Part shown: one piece after another, positions 18,040-23,560 of the stretch
Position numbering within the stretch: position 1 is the stretch's first letter
Layout of the letters: each line of letters starts with the position of its first letter
Source: Intoshia linei
Taxonomy: Eukaryota > Orthonectida > Rhopaluridae
Assembly: GCA_001642005.1 (NCBI GenBank)
Contig: LWCA01000559.1
Location: 1 to 23,560, forward strand
Reading direction: 5' to 3'
Length of the DNA: 23,560 bases
Position numbers and translations under genes: made by a program
The notes under the pieces: generated by a model
Seen by the model: the letters and a program-made list of their open reading frames with translations, nothing else
Database searches by the model: none
Told to the model about the DNA's origin: nothing

Positions 18040-21000
18040 TCAATTTTTTATTTCTTCAAATACTTCAGATGTAGACATGGTTGAACTATAGGATTTGTCG
18101 AATTCTGTCATTTGGTGTTGAATGCTCTAAATGTAAATATAAATAATGTTGTAACAATTTAACAAGACAAATCAATTTACTAACTCTTGAAATATATATA
18201 AGAAATCATACACGTATACCGAAAAATTTATAATGCCTTCATTTTAAGTACTAAAAATTAATATTACCGTCTTAGGTCGCCTATTTTGAAAAAATCTTGT
18301 TTTATACATTAAGTTGAGTTTATATTCCAAATTGGGCATCGTTTTAACGCTCATATCCGTAACCAATTTAACATTGGAGCATGTACTGGGTCTATTGAGT
18401 AGTTTTTGTGAGTTATATTGTTCAGATTGTACTCTTATCTACATTTTCATTATGTAATACAAATAATAATATTACTATCTGAGTCTTCATTCGTTCAATC
18501 TGTTTATATGCATTTAGTTTAAGATTTCTTTCAGTATACATTTGTTTTTTGTAGTCTTTAACTTTGCGCTTTGAATCAATGTTTAATAATGTGTTTTGAC
18601 GGGATACACCGTCTGTACTCAAAGTTTTATTTAAATTGAATATTTTCTTTTCCAATTCTTCCATCTAACATTTAAATGAATTTAAGATACGTGTAAACTA
18701 ATATTAATATCTCATTTTTTATATTACGTAAATTTCCTTTTCCTTTCTTCTTTCTCTTTCGACCATCTTGTGAGCATTTATTCTTTGGTTATATTCATGA
18801 TCATAATCCGCTTTAATATTTAACTACAAAATGTATCGATTATATGGATAAATATACTTTTTGTTTATTTTATCTTATTCTTAGTATTATTATTATATAC
18901 TTTGTTCTTCAAGATGTGTTTCAAATTAGCACTATCTGTTTGGCATATGGCATAGGCTTCATGAAGGGCATTTACTTGTTTTTTGTGAATCGATATATCC
19001 GTATTATAAGTTAATTGACAATTTATTAATTTCAAATTAAGAGTTTCAATTTTGTTTTGTAATTTAAATGTCTAAATATTAATTACATCAAATATAAATA
19101 AAACTTGAGTAAAAACTTTATATGTATCTGTACGAATATAACATAGTGGAGTCCACTAACTGGACAGTTACTCTTAGAGTTGGTTAAACCTCTATAAAAA
19201 CATATTTTAGGTGGTTACTTTAGAAAGTATATGTAAATTTACATTTACAACGCTAATTAATTAATTAACCTCTGTCCGAAATTTCTTGCGTTGCTGCAGA
19301 GATTTCCATGAATTTATTATTTTTATTTTAGAATTAAATTTTGACAATTGGGTGTTTTCCTTTTGTAAATATTTATAATAGGAATCTCGGCTATCGAAAC
19401 CATTCATTCTTGGATTTTTTTTAACGTTTGAATCTAATATTAATTTTAATTTAATTTTTTAGGTGTAATTAACAATACTTTCTAATTTATAAAAAAATGA
19501 ATACCGTTTCTTATTTGAGAAATTTTTTCGATTGTTTCGGCTCGTATGTTTTCAATCTCATTTACGACATTTTGCATAATTCCCGTTCTATTAAAAGATG
19601 TAATAATACATTTAAAGTAATAATCGAGTTTATTTAATCTTTTTATCTAACGGAAAAGCTATGTATTATAGCTATGGGAGTTTCAACAAAAATAAAATTT
19701 TTTATATATGCCAATGCATTGGTGTGCAATGCATACTACATTTGTATTTTATTATTATAAATTTATTATAAGGGTATGGAATTTCATACTGTGCATATAC
19801 AAATGTGATTACATTTGAAGAATTATTGAATGGTTACACTGGATTAGCGCGCGAAAATGGCAGAATATTAAACATTTCAATACACATTTTTTATATTTTA
19901 TCAATACTCACAATACTACTGTTTGTATTACCTCATAGAAATAATTTTATGATGCATTTCATATGACAATCCATATAGATTAGTGACCAAGTCATCATAT
20001 TTATTTTTCACTTTTTTTTCAATTACATCTTCCATTTTCATGCAATCAGATTTCAGTGTAATTAGTTCATTTCTTAAAGCACTCATCTAAAAATGAAAAC
20101 TATGTAAAATATATAAATGGTAAAGTAAAAACCTCTGATATTAATTCGTGACATTTATCTGCTACAATATATTTAGATTTAATATCTAAAGATTCTTCCA
20201 TTTCAGATAAATTCTTTTTTAGTTTTTTGTTTTCCTGCATAATAAAATTTTTTAGTTTATTTTTTTTAAATATTACGTAATCTTTTTTTAACAATAGAGT
20301 GCTTTGAGATCGTAATAAATTTTCATAGAATACGGTATACCTAAATAAATATTTTTAATGTTTTTTAGAGTGAATAAAACTTTTAAACATTTTTCTATAT
20401 GGAATTTGAGCTTATTTATGAATTTCGGTTATATTATAATATAGCATTATATTATTTTATGTACTACGTACAAATAAGACCTAGCTCTGCCGAGGGCACA
20501 TTTTTATTATACTTAAAAAATAAAATCATGTTAAAAATCTAACCTAAAAATCCTACTATTATCAATCCTTTAAAGGAGTGATTTCCCAATTTGTTTCAGG
20601 TGGAACCATCATATCACATTACTGTTTACTATAAAATGAATTATTCCATCTTAAATTTTTGTTTGTTAACATTTGAAATGTGGACTTTATAAAATTCTAA
20701 GACTGGTAGTTATTTAAATAAAACTGAAAACACACCCCAACAAAAATCGCGTACCATATTATAAAAGTTAGAATATTAGGGTGTCAACCATATTAAAGAA
20801 TTTAGTGCGCATAGTGTACATTTGGTGTATTATGGTGTACATAACTTGTATAATATTATGGTGTATATAACTTAATCTTAAATTTAACAGCACACCAGTG
20901 TCAGTAGGCAAAAAACTCTGCGTATCGAACCGATTTTTATACAAAAGATTATTGCATATTTTAAATCATTAAATGTACTATTTTGGATAACTAATATTTT

Positions 21001-21681
21001 GTAAATATATAATTAAATATGATGAATCTAATAAAAGTATAAACATTTCAATTATACAATTATCTTTAAAAAAAAAGGGCAAAATTTACAATGGGATAAC
21101 ATTTTTTTTAAAAATTTTTTACACAAATGTTAACAAAATAGATTCAACGTGGAATAATTAATTTTAAATTAAAAGGTTATGTGATCTGACGGGTCCACGT
21201 GTAACAAATTTGAATCACTCTTTTAAATGATTTAAAATAATGAATAGTAGCATTTTTAGGTTAAATTTTCTTATTTAATTTATTTTTCTGGTAGAATAAA
21301 AATGTCTGCCTACGGTAGAGCTAGGATGCTGTTTGTACGAAGTACATAACAGTCAAGCTAGTTGAGAAAATAAAATATAACCCTATAAAAATGTTAAGAA
21401 AAACTAAAACTGAACTTTATTCTTTATTATTAAATGCCAAAATAAAAAAAAATAAATATATTATAAAATTTCAATTACATGTAGTAGTTATGCTTCTCTC
21501 TAGCCATTATTGTATTGTTTAAATTGATACAATTCATTTCTAATTGAGATTTTGAAATTTTTACATATTGCTCATATTCATCATTATTTTCATTTGAATT
21601 GGTATCACAGTTTTTCAATAAATTTTTAAAAAAAGTTTCTGCAATTTCTGGACGACTTAAAGAAAATGTTTCTTGAAATAT
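18040..21681 (-). CDS. Coiled-coil protein, 3' ten exons (5' end missing)
   Basis: Exons in transcript order: 21681-21479, 20340-20133, 20086-19932, 19587-19505, 19433-19270, 19071-18901, 18823-18728, 18664-18476, 18438-18268, 18126-18040. All are GT-AG and in phase, giving 508 residues to a TGA stop. An acceptor at 21682-21690 and the absence of a start codon show that upstream exons exist. The protein is rich in Lys, Glu, Asn and Leu and has long heptad-like stretches, such as MQENKKLKKNLSEMEESL, MSALRNELITLKSD and MVERERRKEKEIY; the last about 60 residues look disordered. There is no signal peptide, membrane segment or catalytic motif. This fits a structural protein of cilia, centrosome or cytoskeleton, but I cannot name the family and that role is inference. 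The intron between the first two exons (1,138 bp) is loaded with repeats A and B; one intron is only 37 bp. Confidence 0.82.
19588..19931. other. Intron of the coiled-coil gene (344 bp)
   Basis: This lies between donor GTAATA after exon 20086-19932 and acceptor TTTTAATAG before exon 19587-19505. It is AT-rich, and I recognised no mobile element or open frame in it. Confidence 0.6.
20455..20627 (-). repeat. Repeat A, copy 3 (reversed), in coiled-coil intron
   Basis: On the minus strand this reads AGTAATGTGATATGATGGTTCC..., then GATAATAGTAGGATTTTTAG, then AATAAAAATGTGCCCTCGGC and AGAGCTAGGT. The first hairpin (TGCC-CTC-GGCA) is intact. The distal arm of the second has decayed after TACGTAGTACATAA. 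Confidence 0.78.
20665..20775 (+). repeat. Repeat B, copy 4 (3' end only)
   Basis: GAAATGTGGACTTTATAAAA, then TTCTAAGACTGGTAGTTATT and AAATAAAACTGAAAACACAC, then AATCGCGTACCATATTATAA. These match the 3' end of copy 2 almost base for base. It follows reversed repeat A with a gap of about 40 bp, so it looks like a composite A-B element with the middle deleted. Confidence 0.75.
21180..21361 (+). repeat. Repeat A, copy 4, in coiled-coil intron
   Basis: The sequence is GTGATCTGACGGGTCCACGT, then GTAACAAATTTGAATCACTC, then GTAGAATAAAAATGTCTGCC, ending in the hairpin CTAG...CTGTTTGTAC-gaa-GTACATAACAG...CTAG at 21321-21361. It is the most diverged 5' part, but the hairpin end is well preserved. It ends about 120 bp before the exon boundary at 21478. 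Confidence 0.75.
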
Positions 21682-21792
21682 CTAAATTAAGTGACTATGA
21701 TAGGAAATTAATGTATTATTACTGATTAAATAATAATAATTTAATGTTATATAAATAAATATAATAAAATAAATAATATATGTTAATATAAT

Positions 21793-22110
21793 ACAGAGGC
21801 GTCTCTGCTATTCGGCAATTCCGTTATAACTTCAAAAAAATTTAATACTAATGTACATATAATTTTTCGATTTTGGCGAATATTTGAGTTAAAATCTTAA
21901 ATTAATGGGAATTTTCAAATCTAATAAATTACCCACTTTGATTGAAACTTGGACTTTTTTAATAATAAGTAACAATTGATAAAATTGGGTGTACATTAAT
22001 ACCTCACTATAACGATCAATTCGTTCCGAGATCTTGTTCGTTAAGCGGGAGTTTAATTTATATTGACACAATGTATAAACGGTGGTTACGTTTTCGCTGA
22101 GGTGATTTTA
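21793..22110 (-). mobile_element. Possible DNA-transposon remnant
   Basis: The stretch holds CCGTTATAAC at about 21820 and, further on, ACCTCACTATAACG with AATTCGTTCCGAGAT and TCGTTAAGCGGGAG (22001-22050). The CGTTATAACG-type motif near both sides resembles ends of pogo/Tigger-like elements common in invertebrates, but I see no clean inverted pair, target duplication or transposase. The minus-strand frame at 21889-22071 (ATG) lies within it and is not recognised. It separates the coiled-coil exon at 21681 from any upstream exons. Confidence 0.35.
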
Positions 22111-22189
22111 TGATGTGTATAATATTTATAGATGTTAAATAAGGATAATAAAACAATAATATAGACGTTAAAAATGATTTAATACATCA

Positions 22190-23057
22190 TCAGGGGCAAA
22201 TCCAAGAGGCTAGTTAATAAGGTGTAATTTCAATATCAAGAAATTTTTTTTATGGCGTTTCTTTTAATTTCATTTAAATCTTCTTGGATGAAGTATTGCA
22301 AATTCATTAACCAAACTTTCCATATGAAAATTATAGTCATAGTAGCAATTCATGAGGTCCACTCCACATAGACGATTACCAGTCATTGTTGATCTTAAAA
22401 AGGTTTTCAATCTTCTCAAAATGCTAATGGAGCGTTCACATTCACATGTGGTGATTGCCAATGTTGCAAAAATAATTAATAGTTAATGAATATTTGGAAA
22501 CAAACTAGAATTGCAGCTTTCGATTAATTGTATGATAGTGGTCTTTAAATCAAGTTCTTTTTTTTCTATCTAGTATATTCTGCTTTGAAATCTTCATCTA
22601 ATGATATGCATGATAAAAATAATTCATATTTTTCTGAGAATTTTTTCAAATCTTCATAATGACTCGTTTTAAAATAAGTGGGATGTAGGGAAAATCATTT
22701 CAAAAAAATCTGTTGACCACTGAAAAATCGTAGGCTGAGTTCAGCTAAAATAGAATCAAAAAAAGGAATTGCAATGTTAATTTTAAAAAAGTCTCAATGT
22801 CAAATGCCTATATATTTGCTCTGTAGAGTAGAGTAGTAGATGTAGTCTACATCTATATGTGATCATGTAGAATCTACATCATTATATACATCATATTTAT
22901 CATTAAATAAACACTGTAGATGTGCCATTATGAGCCATATATTGTTTTAATAAATTAAAACCTTTTTCAGTTATTTTACAAAACATTAATTAAATTTTTT
23001 TTTAAAATTTACGGGGCTGCACCTGCACCTTTTGCACCCCCTTGGATCCACCACTGA
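22190..23057 (-). mobile_element. hAT element, internally deleted and decayed
   Basis: One end, CAGGGGCAAATCCAAG at about 22191, is matched inversely by CAGTGGTGGATCCAAGGGGG read from 23057 on the minus strand. Transposase coding is at the end nearer 22190. The element is about 870 bp, much shorter than an autonomous hAT. ATCAT occurs right outside both ends, but a full 8-bp duplication is not seen. The palindrome around 22835-22860 lies inside. Confidence 0.65.
22262..22690 (-). pseudogene. hAT transposase C-terminal remnant
   Basis: The minus strand reads LIESCNSSLFPNIH, a TAA stop, then LLIIFATLAITTCECERSIS, LRRLKTFLRSTM, VDLMNCYYDYNFHMESLVNE and ILHPRRF. This is the hAT dimerisation region (usual form: ATAERSFSTLRRLKTWLRSTM...NLHPRR). 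Upstream, YELFLSCISLDEDFKAEYTR also ends in a stop. The in-frame stops show it is dead. Confidence 0.8.
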
Positions 23058-23124
23058 TCATAGAAACAACAGTAAATTATAATAAAAATACACATTAGTT
23101 TGCATTTGGTTACTTTGAAGTAGA

Positions 23125-23210
23125 TGGAGTAGGTATCGCATTTTTTTCTTTATAAAAAACTCATTAATAGTTTTTTGCCTAAAATAACTTTTTCTTTTCA
23201 TTACACTAGA
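23125..23210 (-). pseudogene. Possible hAT transposase N-terminal fragment
   Basis: The minus strand reads VMKRKSYFRQKTINEFFIKK. After a one-base shift in a run of A it continues NAIPTPSTSK and then a GTAACC donor-like site. The pattern (K/R-rich start, QKTI..FF.KK, then a Ser/Thr/Pro stretch) resembles the N-terminus of ZMYM1-like hAT transposases. It lies just outside the hAT end at 23057, so it belongs to a second copy or to a rearranged one. The match is short. Confidence 0.35.
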
Positions 23211-23276
23211 CAAGACTGAAAAATACATCTGCATAAAAATAATACCATCTTGTGGATAATCTAACGCTGATTTCAA

Positions 23277-23560
23277 AGATATATTATATTTATAAATTTT
23301 AGTTCATATAATTCATTTATCAACACTTTTAATGTTAAAAAAATAATATAACAAAGTTTTACTTCAATTCTAAAATTGACCAATTATATCATTCAAAATA
23401 ATGTTTAAATTAAAAAAGGTGAAGTTTTTTAAGTTTAAATATTTATTTATTGATGTTAAAATGCATGTCTACGAAATAAACGAAACATATTATTGCTTTT
23501 CATGTAGTATATATTTGCCAAACACTAAAAAATGTTACTCTATGACTGATAAATGTAAAA
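23277..23560. other. Right window edge, no gene seen
   Basis: AT-rich sequence with no supported open frame or recognised repeat. Upstream exons of the coiled-coil gene might lie beyond this edge. Confidence 0.4.

Noticed and set aside
21321-21361. Repeat A as a Helitron 3' end (hairpin then CTAG)
   Set aside because: The CTAG forms part of the stem rather than following the hairpin, and no TC start or AT insertion site was identified; class left open.
1-23560. CRISPR arrays, rRNA or tRNA genes
   Set aside because: No regularly spaced direct repeats, no tRNA-like cloverleaf with A and B boxes, and no rRNA-like conserved stretches were recognised by eye.

Overview
The window looks like nuclear DNA of an invertebrate animal. 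It is very AT-rich, protein genes are split by GT-AG introns, many of them tiny (34-77 bp), and intergenic DNA and the long introns are packed with DNA-transposon remnants (hAT, piggyBac-type, fold-back elements). The proteins (SERAC1, 3-hydroxyisobutyrate dehydrogenase, an ankyrin-rich TRP channel) are animal families. The hAT fragments resemble the ZMYM/ZBED-like hAT transposases common in insects such as aphids, but sequence alone does not settle insect versus another small-intron invertebrate (for example a flatworm). Nothing bacterial or viral was seen.

Five host genes can be assembled with exon phases that agree across splice junctions. (1) SERAC1-like alpha/beta hydrolase, plus strand, 961-5946, ten exons; the N-terminal part is not found. 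(2) A long ankyrin-repeat TRP cation channel, plus strand, 7470-12914, four exons, about 1,427 residues, complete only when the exon at 12554 is joined to the S6 helix across a 1.08-kb intron. (3) HIBADH, minus strand, 14987-13412, six exons, complete at about 316 residues. (4) A small unrecognised gene, minus strand, 16344-15462, with an unresolved middle. (5) The last ten exons of a coiled-coil protein, minus strand, 21681-18040, whose 5' end is not visible.

Mobile DNA: a 216-bp piggyBac-type MITE with TTAA duplications (670-885); a decayed hAT copy filling SERAC1 intron 3 (1791-2662); a 1.2-kb fold-back element in the last SERAC1 intron (about 4427-5630) with 264 bp present in only one arm; hAT remnants at 6707-7145 and 22190-23057 and a hAT N-terminus-like fragment at 23125-23210; a lone piggyBac-type end with a strong hairpin (16626-16661); and a previously unnamed composite repeat family. 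That family has an 'A' module ending in two hairpins (four copies) and a 'B' module of up to about 690 bp (two long copies in inverted orientation and two 3' fragments). Copies sit in introns of the TRP, HIBADH and coiled-coil genes.

The genes do not form a pathway: SERAC1 and HIBADH are both mitochondrial, the TRP channel is a membrane sensor candidate, and the coiled-coil protein may be cytoskeletal or ciliary. The most interesting points are the unusual TRP architecture, the repeat A hairpins with apparent compensatory base changes, and the repeat-swollen introns that make the channel look truncated to a simple gene finder.
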